A stretch of 64,000 nucleotides of DNA from Clostridiaceae bacterium. Lineage in GTDB: Bacteria > Bacillota > Clostridia > Peptostreptococcales > Natronincolaceae. Positions within the stretch are counted from its first letter, which is position 1; every line of letters begins with the position of its first letter. The position numbers were made by a program, and so were the translations under genes. The stretch lies in NCBI GenBank assembly GCA_018432235.1, contig JAHDLO010000031.1, positions 17,479 through 81,478 of the forward strand. The letters run 5' to 3'. The notes below the pieces were generated by a model that saw only the letters and a list, made by a program, of their open reading frames with translations, made no database searches and was not told the DNA's origin. Below, in pieces: positions 43,489-51,786 of this stretch.

Positions 43489-43628
43489 TTCAAACCAATG
43501 CCTCAGTCAGCTTATAAAAATGTCGAAATCCTATATAAAAATAGCGAATATAAAAATTTGGTATTATTACAAAATAATACTTGCAAAATACAACTGTTTT
43601 AATATACAATTAATATGAGGTGAAAATA

Positions 43629-44072
43629 ATGACACTGAAGGATGAAAAATACTTAAGACAGCTTATAAAAATACTAATCAGAAATCTTGGTATACTGGAA
43701 AAGAGTGAGTTTTCCTGCTGCGGTGCCACTTTGGGCCAATGCCATGCCATAGTTGAAATCGGCACAGCAGGGGAGATATCCTTAAACCAGCTGGCAGAGC
43801 TCCTTAATCTGGATAATAGCACCATGAGCAGAACCGTTAACAATTTGGTAAATCAGAGACTGGCGGAAAGAAAGTCTGACCCGGAGGATAGAAGATATCT
43901 TAAGATCAGGCTTACAGAAGAGGGAGAGAAAGTCTATAAAACAATAGAGGAAAGCATGAATAGCTACTTCTATGAGATTTTAGGTGCTATTCCGCAGGAA
44001 AAGCAGCCTCAGGTTATGGAGAGCCTTGAGCTGCTGGTGGCGGCCTTGAAAAAAATTAAATGCTGTAATTAG
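43629..44072 (+). CDS. MarR-family regulator with paired cysteines, likely arsenic sensor
   Basis: ATG 43629 (147 residues) has GAGGTG 7 bases upstream. The MarR winged helix is clear: EISLNQLAELLNLDNSTMSRTVNNLVNQRLAERK and the wing SDPEDRRYLKIRLTEEG. Cysteines are concentrated near both ends: Cys30-Cys31 and Cys38 in an N-terminal helix, and Cys145-Cys146 at the C-terminus. MarR proteins dimerise through their termini, so these could form a trivalent arsenic site. It lies 16 bp upstream of arsM, so control of the arsenic cassette is very likely. Direct As(III) sensing is inference. Confidence 0.9.
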   Translation: MTLKDEKYLRQLIKILIRNLGILEKSEFSCCGATLGQCHAIVEIGTAGEISLNQLAELLNLDNSTMSRTVNNLVNQRLAERKSDPEDRRYLKIRLTEEGEKVYKTIEESMNSYFYEILGAIPQEKQPQVMESLELLVAALKKIKCCN

Positions 44073-44088
44073 AAGGGAGAGGGATGGT

Positions 44089-44901
44089 ATGAGTGTTAAA
44101 GAAAATGTAAAAAGCTACTATGGCGGAATTGCTAAAAAGGTCAGCGAGGGTCAGAGTGGCGGCTGCGGTTGTGGCGGAGGTTCCTGCTGTGACGGCATCA
44201 GCAGCAATATATATGATATTGAAAAGCTGAAAAGCTTGCCAAAGGAAGCGATTGTTGCCTCCCTTGGCTGTGGTGACCCCCTATTATTTGCGCAGCTTGA
44301 AGCAGGTGAGACGGTATTGGACCTTGGTAGCGGCGGAGGTATTGATGTACTGATGGCTGCAAAATATGTGGGAGAAGAGGGTAAGGTATATGGCTTGGAT
44401 ATGACGGATGAAATGCTGGTCCTTGCCAACAGCAATAAGGAAAAGATGGGAGCAACCAATGTGGAGTTCCTTAAGGGCTTCATAGAGGAGATACCCCTGG
44501 AGGACGAAGCTGTAGATGTTATCATGTCAAACTGTGTTATAAATCTTTCGGAGGATAAGGAAAGAGCCTTAGCCGAAGCCTATCGGGTTTTAAAGAGTGG
44601 CGGAAGATTAGCTATAGCCGATATTGTAGCCCTAAAGGAGGTTCCGGCAGACATTAGACGAAGTGCGGAGCTGTGGGCAGGCTGTATTGCAGGTACTATT
44701 CGTATCGATGAATACAAAAGTATATTGGAAAAGGTGGGCTTCAGCAAAATCGAAATTAATCCTGCCCATTTGTATTCAAAATCGGTAATTCAGCAGCTTG
44801 TAGAAGGCAAAAAAATGCTATTGGAGGATTTTTTTGACGAGAAAAGCTTGGATATTGTGGACGGTGCCTTTGCCGGAGCCTATATAAAAGCATATAAATA
44901 G
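44089..44901 (+). CDS. arsM: Arsenite S-adenosylmethionine methyltransferase
   Basis: 270 residues. The SAM-binding GETVLDLGSGGGIDVLMAAK (about residues 73-91) is a class I methyltransferase motif. The three conserved arsenic-binding cysteines of ArsM are represented by Cys61 (LGCGDP), Cys149 (SNCVINL) and Cys199 (AGCIAGTI). An extra N-terminal cluster, Cys26, Cys28, Cys33, Cys34 (GCGCGGGSCCDG), is typical of clostridial ArsM. It methylates As(III) stepwise to methylated or volatile arsenicals. SD AGAAGGGAG. Confidence 0.95.
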   Translation: MSVKENVKSYYGGIAKKVSEGQSGGCGCGGGSCCDGISSNIYDIEKLKSLPKEAIVASLGCGDPLLFAQLEAGETVLDLGSGGGIDVLMAAKYVGEEGKVYGLDMTDEMLVLANSNKEKMGATNVEFLKGFIEEIPLEDEAVDVIMSNCVINLSEDKERALAEAYRVLKSGGRLAIADIVALKEVPADIRRSAELWAGCIAGTIRIDEYKSILEKVGFSKIEINPAHLYSKSVIQQLVEGKKMLLEDFFDEKSLDIVDGAFAGAYIKAYK

Positions 44902-44912
44902 GAGGAATCAAT

Positions 44913-45410
44913 ATGGAGCTAAGGTGTAGAGCAGCAGAGGCTAAGGATGTTGAGGCAATTACCAAAATCTATAATCAAGGGATATCGGATAGGGTTGCTA
45001 CCCTGGAAACAAGACTTCGCAATGAAGATGAAATGCTGCAATGGCTGGAGGGGCGTTCACCTAGGCATAAGGTTATAGTAGTGGAGGATGATGCCTCAGG
45101 CGTTGTAGGCTGGGCCTCCTTGAATGTATTTAATGCCAGGTGCTGCTATGATGGCGTTGTTGACATTTCAGTATATGTAGAGAGGGAAATGAGGGGCAGG
45201 GGGATAGGTAAAAGACTATTAAGCCACCTGATAGCTGTAGCAGCGGAGGAGGGCTTCCACAAGTTGGTGCTTAGCACCTTTAGTTCCAATCAGCTGGGGC
45301 AGGGGCTATATACGGCTGTCGGCTTCAGAAGGGTAGGCACATATGAGAAGCAAGGCCTGTTGGATGGCAAATGGGTGGATATTACCATAATGGAGAAGCT
45401 ATTAGTATAA
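44913..45410 (+). CDS. arsN1: GNAT acetyltransferase, ArsN1-like
   Basis: 165 residues of the phosphinothricin/arsinothricin acetyltransferase type: ITKIYNQGI near the N-terminus, the acetyl-CoA loop ERERGRGIGKRLL-like segment (REMRGRGIGKRLLSHLI, about 90-106), and FSSNQLGQGLYTAVGFRRVGTYE near the end. ArsN1 acetylates the arsenic-containing antibiotic arsinothricin. Position 11 bp after arsM behind the MarR regulator favours an arsenical substrate, though acetylation of another amino compound cannot be excluded. It ends in a strong terminator, giving a three-gene cassette. Confidence 0.78.
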   Translation: MELRCRAAEAKDVEAITKIYNQGISDRVATLETRLRNEDEMLQWLEGRSPRHKVIVVEDDASGVVGWASLNVFNARCCYDGVVDISVYVEREMRGRGIGKRLLSHLIAVAAEEGFHKLVLSTFSSNQLGQGLYTAVGFRRVGTYEKQGLLDGKWVDITIMEKLLV

Positions 45411-45434
45411 GCAGCCGCAGTTGGCTGCTTTTTT
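45411..45434 (+). terminator. Intrinsic terminator of the arsenic cassette; rest of the gap empty
   Basis: GCAGCC (45411-45416) pairs with GGCTGC (45423-45428), followed by six T residues. The remaining stretch up to 45721 shows no gene, motif or repeat that I can support. Confidence 0.85.
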
Positions 45435-45721
45435 ATGTCAATCAAATTATGAATTTTATTTCTTTGACGTAGGGCTCCTTAAGAGTTTGTTCTTAGGAGA
45501 TTCCCCTTATTTATAGTAGGAATAATAAATCCTGATACCACATAAGCTTCCTTTATATCCAATTATAGCCTATAAATACATTGAAATTTGAAGGCTCCAC
45601 TATATTCATAGGGATTGTCTATAATTTAGCAAACCTCTATTTAAAATTACAATTATTGCCAAGGTCCTTGGTCAGCTATAATGATGATGAAACTTAAAAC
45701 TATATAAAGGGGAGGTCAATA

Positions 45722-46834
45722 ATGAAAAAGCTAGAGGGTAAGATGATAGCTACAGGCGGAATTATCGGAATTATTGCTGCATTATTAGTGAAGTTTGGAA
45801 ACCCAGTCAATATGGGGGTTTGCGTTGCCTGCTTTTTCAGGGACATAGCCGGGGGCTTAGGGCTGCATAGGGCGCAGGTGGTACAGTATCTGAGGCCTGA
45901 AATCCCGGGCTTTATTTTAGGGTCCTTTGGAATGGCAAAGGCAAAGGGAGAATTTAAATCTAGAGGTGGTGCCACACCCCTCATAAGATTTATACTGGGA
46001 TTTTTCCTGATGGTGGGGGCCTTAGTATTTCTAGGCTGTCCATTGAGAATGATACTGCGGCTGGCTAATGGGGATTTAAATGCTTTGGTAGGGCTAGTGG
46101 GCTACGCTGCCGGTATTGCAGTGGGCATCGAATTTCTAAAGAGAGGCTTTACTCTTGGAAAAAGCACAGCACAGCCAGCTGCCTCCGGCTACACCATGCC
46201 GGTGCTAGCACTGGGGATTTTAGGTCTTTTGATAGCAGCACCTGCTTTTGTATTCTTCAGTGAGAGCGGTCCGGGTGCCATGAAGGCACCTATGCTAATG
46301 TCTTTAGGTGCAGGGCTTTTGATTGGAGCCATGCTGCAAAGAACACGTTTGTGCACGGCAGGGGGCTTCAGAGACGCTATGCTGATTAAGGATTTTCATT
46401 ATCTATGGGGGTTAATAGGTATATTTGTCTTTGCTCTGGCTGGCAATCTTGTTTTTAATTTTGAGGCCTTCAAATTAGGCTTTGCTGGTCAGCCGATTGC
46501 CCATACTGAGCATATATGGAATTTTCTAGGTATGGCTTTGGCAGGTGTTACAGCAGTGTTATTGGGGGGCTGCCCCTTAAGACAGACGATTCTGGCGGGT
46601 GAAGGTGACAGTGATGCAGCCGTTACAATTTTAGGACTTATAGCGGGTGCTGCCTTTGCTCACAACTTTGGTCTGGCAGCCAGTGCAAATGGCGTGCCGC
46701 TAAATGGAAAAATAGCCGTTATTATTGGCTTCATCGTAGTGCTTATTATAGGCGTAAGCGTAGTTCAACATGTCAACAGACAGTCTATAGCTACGAGATC
46801 TAAAAAAGAAGGGGGAGCTTCAGTTGGAATATAA
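45722..46834 (+). CDS. yedE: YedE-family selenium/sulfur membrane transporter
   Basis: 370 residues with about nine to ten membrane helices in two YeeE/YedE repeats. The family's conserved cysteines are visible: NMGVCVACFFRDIAG (about 32-42), LGCPLRM (about 102), RTRLCTAGGFRDA (about 210) and LGGCPLRQ (about 285). It looks like the YedE-related selenium-metabolism form (YedE_Se) rather than plain thiosulfate TsuA. TusA and DUF3343 genes follow immediately, supporting a role in import or handling of selenium or sulfur species. Confidence 0.87.
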   Translation: MKKLEGKMIATGGIIGIIAALLVKFGNPVNMGVCVACFFRDIAGGLGLHRAQVVQYLRPEIPGFILGSFGMAKAKGEFKSRGGATPLIRFILGFFLMVGALVFLGCPLRMILRLANGDLNALVGLVGYAAGIAVGIEFLKRGFTLGKSTAQPAASGYTMPVLALGILGLLIAAPAFVFFSESGPGAMKAPMLMSLGAGLLIGAMLQRTRLCTAGGFRDAMLIKDFHYLWGLIGIFVFALAGNLVFNFEAFKLGFAGQPIAHTEHIWNFLGMALAGVTAVLLGGCPLRQTILAGEGDSDAAVTILGLIAGAAFAHNFGLAASANGVPLNGKIAVIIGFIVVLIIGVSVVQHVNRQSIATRSKKEGGASVGI

Positions 46835-47039
46835 TTTAGTGGATGCAAGGGGAAGATCCTGTCCGGAGCCAGTTATTATGACTAAAAAGGCATTGGATAC
46901 CCACTCCGGGAGAGAGCACAGGGTACTGGTGGATTCGATGGTGGCAGTGGAGAACATAAAACGCTATGCCATTAATCAGGGATATTCTGTTAAGGTAGAA
47001 GAGCAGGAGCAGGAATTTACACTACATATAAAGAAATAG
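46824..47039 (+). CDS. TusA-family sulfur/selenium carrier
   Basis: 71 residues from a TTG start behind GGGGGAG; it overlaps yedE by 11 bases. The TusA core is present: DARGRSCPEPVIMTKKAL with the CPxP motif at residues 13-16. TusA-like proteins carry persulfide (or selenium) on this cysteine. It resembles the N-terminal part of YedF, which is normally fused to a DsrE-like domain; that second domain is absent here. Confidence 0.9.
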   Translation: MEYNLVDARGRSCPEPVIMTKKALDTHSGREHRVLVDSMVAVENIKRYAINQGYSVKVEEQEQEFTLHIKK

Positions 47040-47051
47040 GTGATGATTTTG

Positions 47052-47318
47052 ATGGACTACTATTGTGTAATGACCTTTAACTCCACTTCCCATGCTTTGA
47101 ATTTTGAAAAGCTCTTTAAGGGACGAGGAATAGCGGTAAGGCTTATGCCGGTGCCTAGGCAGGTCAGCTCCAGCTGCGGCACAGCAGCTGAACTGCCCTG
47201 TCAGCTACGTGAGGAAATACAGAAGCTATGCCACCAGCAGCATATTGAGTACGATGAGGTTCATATGATTCACCATAAGCAGCAAAAAAACTGGTTTGCA
47301 GATTGGATTAAAAAGTAA
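47052..47318 (+). CDS. DUF3343 putative Se/S carrier-like protein
   Basis: ATG 47052 (88 residues) has AGGTGAT 7 bases upstream; GTG 47040 and ATG 47043 are alternatives. DUF3343 features are visible: VMTFNSTSHALNFEKLFKGRGI and LMPVPRQVSSSCGTAAEL, with a cysteine in SSSCG that fits a carrier site. The family typically sits beside YedE/YedF and is described as a putative Se/S carrier. Last gene of the set. Confidence 0.88.
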   Translation: MDYYCVMTFNSTSHALNFEKLFKGRGIAVRLMPVPRQVSSSCGTAAELPCQLREEIQKLCHQQHIEYDEVHMIHHKQQKNWFADWIKK

Positions 47319-47520
47319 TAGCATTTGGCATATGCCTGCATCAACCTGCGGCATATGCTTATCTTTTTGTCTTCTTGTAAAGGGCGCAGGATAATAGGCT
47401 ATAGGATGAAATTACCAGCTTTAAAAGCCGGATAGTAAAATATTTCTTATGTAAACCCATCGACATTCCCTGTATAATTAATTGTAAGGCTTAAAGTCAG
47501 ACAAGAAGGGGTTTGGAAAA

Positions 47521-48666
47521 ATGCAGAAATTATCTTTGTCTAAGCTACTGGTTGTAATTGCTGTAGTTATTTCGATGGGATTCTCGGCAACATTATTTAT
47601 ATATGCTGATAAAATGGCATTAGAGAGTCTTAATATTATGGTGCTGGAGGATTTGGAACCTGTGAATGTGGGTGGAATTACATATTCAGACGTAGACATT
47701 ACAGCTGAAGGGGATACACCTATTGAAGAGGATGAGGAAGCTATTGAAGAAGAAATTATAAAGCCAACCCTGCCGCCAATGGTAATAGATGAATCAGAGT
47801 CAAAGCCTGTCATAACACCACCGGTTACTGCTCCGGAAGAAGAGCCTGCGGTGCAGCTGCCTGAGGAGAATACACCAGAGGTACCTGAGGCACCGGCACC
47901 ACCAGAAAATAATCCGGAGGCACCAATTGAGACGCCAACAACTGAAATACCTAATGAGCCTTCTAAGCCGGAGGTAGAGATACCAGATGCTAATCCAAAT
48001 AACGGCTCGGCAGAATATGGTGTTGATTTAAACCAATATGTCCTTAATACTATCAAGACCTATACAATCGGCAACTATCCATATCTGCTAAATAATGATT
48101 ATATGAACTACAATGGGGTTACCATGAATTTATATTATCAAAATAAGCTGCTGTTAAAGGCGCACCCCAGCGGCAGTAAAGCCAGCCATTGTGTTGGACT
48201 AACCTTTGAGATATTGCTTAGGGCTATGCAGGAGAGAAACAAGGCATTGGGAATCAGTGCTGATGATATCAACGGTATGAGCTATAAGAATATGTACGAT
48301 ATGGCCTTAATTTGGTTTGTCAGCAGCGGCAACAAGAAGACCAACAATATTCAGATTGCTGTAGAAAAATATGGCATAGGGCGAGGCATATACAACCTTA
48401 ACGATGCTAAGGCCGGAGATTTTATAGATATTTCCAGAGAGAATAATACCGGACATACAGGCGTTTTTATAAACTGGGTAAAAGAGGGAGAACGCATAAT
48501 AGGTGTTAAATACTGGTCTACTCAGGCGTCTACTAAGGGTATAGACTATAGAACCGAATACTTTAATGTGAAGGATGCGACGGGGAAAAAGTATGGTAGT
48601 GTAATGTATGACATGATATATGTTGCAAGGGTAGGTGCTGTGAAGGACTATAGGAGCATAAAATAG
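47521..48666 (+). CDS. Secreted protein with acidic/proline-rich linker and C-terminal Cys-His domain
   Basis: 381 residues. The N-terminus (residues 1-30) is a signal peptide or uncleaved membrane anchor. Residues 60-165 are acidic then proline-rich (repeated PEE, PEAP, TPTTEIP), a wall-spanning spacer. Residues 165-370 form a globular domain with a conserved-looking ASHCVGLTFEILLRA (Cys224) and NTGHTGVFINWV (His312), the pattern expected of a papain-fold NlpC/P60 or CHAP-type hydrolase. No SH3b, LysM or choline-binding repeats are present. I infer peptidoglycan or peptide hydrolysis; the family is not one I can name. It ends in a double hairpin terminator. Confidence 0.72.
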   Translation: MQKLSLSKLLVVIAVVISMGFSATLFIYADKMALESLNIMVLEDLEPVNVGGITYSDVDITAEGDTPIEEDEEAIEEEIIKPTLPPMVIDESESKPVITPPVTAPEEEPAVQLPEENTPEVPEAPAPPENNPEAPIETPTTEIPNEPSKPEVEIPDANPNNGSAEYGVDLNQYVLNTIKTYTIGNYPYLLNNDYMNYNGVTMNLYYQNKLLLKAHPSGSKASHCVGLTFEILLRAMQERNKALGISADDINGMSYKNMYDMALIWFVSSGNKKTNNIQIAVEKYGIGRGIYNLNDAKAGDFIDISRENNTGHTGVFINWVKEGERIIGVKYWSTQASTKGIDYRTEYFNVKDATGKKYGSVMYDMIYVARVGAVKDYRSIK

Positions 48667-48668
48667 AA

Positions 48669-48735
48669 AAAATCGTCGGCTAATGGCGTTGGCCGATTGA
48701 GGCTGTCAACATTTTGTATGTTGATGGCCTTTTTT
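48669..48735 (+). terminator. Double hairpin terminator after the secreted protein gene
   Basis: First hairpin AATCGTCGGC/GCCGATT around 48671-48698; second GGCTGTCAACAT (48701-48712) with ATGTTGATGGCC (48718-48729), followed by six T residues. Confidence 0.85.
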
Positions 48736-48896
48736 GATTAGTCATGTTATAATACAGATATGCATTTGGTATATAATGTAAAAAATATCGTGCTCACCAT
48801 GACACTTATAAACACAAATTATATTTTCAAATATGACACACTGCTGTCTAATTTGACATGCTATAATGATGAAAAATTGAGTAGGAGGCGTTTTAA

Positions 48897-49388
48897 ATGA
48901 GCAGGTACGACGAAGGAATACAGTTAATTGAAGAAAGATGCGGCAACGGAAAAGATAATATTATCTCTCTCTCAACTATTGCCATGGAATCCAATGCTGA
49001 AGGAAAGCCCCGTCCTTATGTCCGTGATGTGGACGCTTATTATGAAGACGGTGTGTTTTATGTTGTTACTTGGGCGAAATCAACTAAAATGCAGCAGATA
49101 GCTCAAAATAAAGAGGTTGCATTTGCGGTTTGCTTCGAGTGGTTTTCGGGAAATGGTATCGGTGAAAACCTCGGATGGGTTTTAGACCCGAAAAATGCTG
49201 AGCTAAGGACTAAGCTTCGTGAAGCATTTTCTAAATGGTATGATGGCGCAAACAATGAACAGGATGAAAACTGTATTATATTGGCAATACGCATCACAAG
49301 AGGCACGGTAATTAAAGACCACGGTGCTGTGCGTTACAATTTGGATTTTGTAAATAAGGTAGAGAGCGAGGAAGGAAAAATTAGATAA
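48897..49388 (+). CDS. Pyridoxamine 5'-phosphate oxidase-like flavin protein
   Basis: 163 residues with the split-barrel FMN-binding fold: SLSTIAMESNAEGKPRPYVRDVDAYYEDGVFYVVTWAKSTKMQQIAQNKEVAFAV is the family core. No PdxH-specific C-terminus is present, so it is a general flavin or F420-like member of unknown substrate. SD TAGGAGG. It is convergent with tyrS and shares a bidirectional terminator. Confidence 0.85.
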   Translation: MSRYDEGIQLIEERCGNGKDNIISLSTIAMESNAEGKPRPYVRDVDAYYEDGVFYVVTWAKSTKMQQIAQNKEVAFAVCFEWFSGNGIGENLGWVLDPKNAELRTKLREAFSKWYDGANNEQDENCIILAIRITRGTVIKDHGAVRYNLDFVNKVESEEGKIR

Positions 49389-49419
49389 AAATCGCCGACA
49401 TATGACGTCGGCGATTTTT
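49387..49419. terminator. Bidirectional terminator between convergent genes
   Basis: Perfect 13-bp stem AAAAATCGCCGAC (49387-49399) with GTCGGCGATTTTT (49407-49419), A/T-flanked on both sides, serving the PNPOx-like gene and tyrS. Confidence 0.92.
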
Positions 49420-49421
49420 CA

Positions 49422-50648
49422 TTACACCAGCTTTATCTGATGGTAGGTCTTCTTGCCCTTTTTAATCATTAGGGTGCCATCCTTAAAGGAATCTTCCTTC
49501 AATGTCAAATTAGGGTCTTCAACCTTAACATCATCCAGGGTAATCCCGCCCTGCTGGATTAAACGGCGGCCTTCACCCCTGGAGGGGATTAGTTCAGCTT
49601 TGGTTAATAGTGTAAGAATATCCATGCCTTCAGCTAACTCAGCCCTCGGCACTTCAGTAGTGGGAATGGAGCCGGCAAGAGCACCATTCCCGAAAAGAGC
49701 CTTGGCCGCCTCTATAGCCTTGTCTGCCTCGACTTCACCATGCACCAGCTTAGTCACCTCGTAGGCCAATACCTCCTTGGCCTTGTTTATTTCCGAACCC
49801 TCTAGGGCGCCAAGTCTTCGGACCTCATCCATCGGAAGGAAGGTCAACAGTGACAGGCACTTTTCTACATCCTTGTCATCGACATTTCTCCAGTATTGGA
49901 AAAATTCGAAGGGAGAGGTTTTCTCTGGATTCAGCCATATGGCCCCGGATTCTGTTTTACCCATCTTTTTACCCTCACTGGTGGTCAATAATGTAAAGGT
50001 CATGCCGTAGGCAGCTTCTTGCTCGACCCTGCGGACTAAGTCTGCACCAGCGATGATGTTTGACCATTGGTCATCCCCGCCCAGCTGTAGCCTGCAGCCG
50101 TATCTTCTGTAAAGCTCTAAAAAGTCATAGGACTGCATGATCATGTAATTAAATTCTAAGAAGGAAAGTCCCTTTTCCATACGGCTTTTAAAGCATTCAG
50201 CCGTAAGCATTCTATTAACAGAAAAATGACGGCCAATTTCCCTCAGGAAGGGTACATAGGTCAGGTTTAAAAGCCAATTGGCATTGTTCTCTAAGATGGC
50301 CTTACCCTCGGAAAAGTCCAAAAATCGCTTGGTTTGGTCTATAAAACACATGCCATTATGCTGAATTTCCTCCTGTGTCAGCATCTTTCTCATATCGGTC
50401 TTGCCACTGGGGTCCCCCACCATAGCCGTGCCGCCACCTAAAAGAAAAATAGGTCGATGGCCTGCTCTTTGCAGATGGGCCATAGCCACCACCTGTAGAA
50501 AATGACCGACATGAAGACTATCGGCAGTTGGGTCAAAGCCTATATAAAAGGTTACAGGACCCTTGCCTAAAAGCTCTCTTACTTCCTCCTCATGGGTAGC
50601 CTGTTGAATAAAGCCACGCTCCTTCAATACATCAAAAACATTTCGCAT
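49422..50648 (-). CDS. tyrS: Tyrosyl-tRNA synthetase
   Basis: 408 residues from the ATG at 50646-50648, behind GAAGGAGGT; the frame runs upstream into the T-box leader. Class I signature HIGH is HVGH in DSLHVGHFL (about residue 47), KMSKS is KMGKT (about residue 233), and the C-terminal S4-type RNA-binding domain is present (LIPSRGEGRRLIQQGGITLDDVKVEDP). It charges tRNA-Tyr. Expression is controlled by the T-box leader upstream. Confidence 0.97.
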   Translation of the reverse strand: MRNVFDVLKERGFIQQATHEEEVRELLGKGPVTFYIGFDPTADSLHVGHFLQVVAMAHLQRAGHRPIFLLGGGTAMVGDPSGKTDMRKMLTQEEIQHNGMCFIDQTKRFLDFSEGKAILENNANWLLNLTYVPFLREIGRHFSVNRMLTAECFKSRMEKGLSFLEFNYMIMQSYDFLELYRRYGCRLQLGGDDQWSNIIAGADLVRRVEQEAAYGMTFTLLTTSEGKKMGKTESGAIWLNPEKTSPFEFFQYWRNVDDKDVEKCLSLLTFLPMDEVRRLGALEGSEINKAKEVLAYEVTKLVHGEVEADKAIEAAKALFGNGALAGSIPTTEVPRAELAEGMDILTLLTKAELIPSRGEGRRLIQQGGITLDDVKVEDPNLTLKEDSFKDGTLMIKKGKKTYHQIKLV

Positions 50649-50667
50649 AATTTTACCTCCTTCATAT

Positions 50668-50893
50668 AAAAAAGGGCCTTCTCGTCTTGTAAAGGACGAG
50701 AAAACCCGTGGTACCACCTTAATTTACGCCTAAGCGCCTCAAACCACGATAACGGGTGGGGCCGTCAAGGATGACTTGAAGCTCCGGAGCTGTAATTTGC
50801 ACCTATACGTGCTGTAGATTTTTCACCAGGCAATCTACTCTCTAGATTTGTAACCGCAAGGACTATGGACTCCATCAACGCTGATTTTTATTG
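50668..50893 (-). promoter_or_regulatory. Tyrosine T-box leader with terminator
   Basis: On the minus strand the leader carries stem I with an AGAGAG motif and GGTGAAAAA, the antiterminator T-box AAGGTGGTACCACGGG (50705-50720) and the terminator hairpin CTCGTC/GACGAG ending in T6 (50668-50707). The candidate specifier is UAC at 50792-50794, just before GCTCC, which closes a stem with GGAG; UAC is a tyrosine codon, matching tyrS. A promoter of the form TTGCCT-17-TATTAT lies at 50902-50930 (minus strand). Confidence 0.93.
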
Positions 50894-51055
50894 TTTAGGC
50901 TATAATAACATAGCTATGTTCTAAAGGCAAGCGATAATTTGCATTTTATTGGAGTACAGTAGATTGACAGATTGTCTACAGGTCAAAAATCTCAGTCATT
51001 CATCCAATAAATAAGTTCATTTTTCACTATCCACTATTCATTATTCACTAAGTCT

Positions 51056-51385
51056 TTAATCCTGTACTATTTCCACTGCACCGGATTGCTCCATAATCTC
51101 CCTTATTCTGTTTGTGTTGTGCTTAGAGGTCTCAACTGCCACTATAATGCCCTCCTTGCCCCTTAAACCCTTTATGCCCTCGGCGAAGGTCCCCAGCTCT
51201 CCAAGGCCCTCCCTCTCGCTTTTAATAAATATCATATTCTCAGCTGCTGCGTCTACGGAATGATATTCCTGTTCTTTAGCCAAGCTGCTGACAATCATGT
51301 CCCTACGGTCTAAGCCGATATTTCTTAAGCTATCAATTAATCCGCTTGCCTGTCTTTGGTCTGGAAATCTGGCTATTAATCTCAT
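51056..51385 (-). CDS. Small hypothetical protein
   Basis: 109 residues, cytoplasmic. The alternation RLIARFPDQRQASGLIDSLRNIGLDRRDMIVSS and a later EGIIVAVETSKHNTNRIREIMEQSGAVEIV gives a beta-alpha-beta arrangement twice over, reminiscent of small stress-type or ferredoxin-fold proteins that help resolve repeats across the two halves. I recognise no family with confidence. SD GGAGGTGC. Upstream gene pepP is divergent; the gene appears monocistronic. Confidence 0.65.
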   Translation of the reverse strand: MRLIARFPDQRQASGLIDSLRNIGLDRRDMIVSSLAKEQEYHSVDAAAENMIFIKSEREGLGELGTFAEGIKGLRGKEGIIVAVETSKHNTNRIREIMEQSGAVEIVQD

Positions 51386-51481
51386 AAAAGCACCTCCATG
51401 TATGGTTAACCTTGAAATCTGTACTTATTATTTCAAAATTCCTCGCAAATAATTCTTATTTTTTTTGCCTCTATTCTTTGT

Positions 51482-51645
51482 TAGTACCTCGACCACCTTA
51501 ATTCTTAGTTTAGCAACGGTAAAATTTCTTCAGGACTGCGTTGTCGTCAGTCGCAATATAGCCCGATATTACTTCCTCCTCCGCCTTGCTCTATGAAAAT
51601 TTTCCTCAGGCCTTATCCCAACTTTTAAATGATGCAAGGCACTAG
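51482..51645 (-). repeat. Dispersed non-coding repeat A, copy 2
   Basis: Reverse-complement counterpart of 10115-10276. The shared core includes GGAGGAGGAAGTAATATCG and the block GCGACTGACGACAACGCAGT. Both copies keep the outer CTAGTG and GTACTA ends. The remaining parts of the 51386-51786 gap contain no other recognised feature. Confidence 0.75.
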
Positions 51646-51786
51646 ATGTAAATTGACTGAATTTTGTAAATTATTCTAAGTAATTTTATTCAAGCAGAAT
51701 GAATATATTGTACAAGTATCATATCCTGTACCCCAAATAATATTTAAGTTTGTTGATGGAGGCTTAAGCTAAAGGAGGGATTGCAA

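Noticed and set aside
43521..43527. Spo0A box ahead of the arsenic MarR gene
   Set aside because: A single TGTCGAA is expected by chance in an A/T-rich window of this size, and no second box lies close by.
43393..43602. 69-residue reading frame upstream of the MarR gene
   Set aside because: Most of it lies inside the 110-bp palindrome, it has no ribosome binding site, and the sequence shows no domain or sensible composition.
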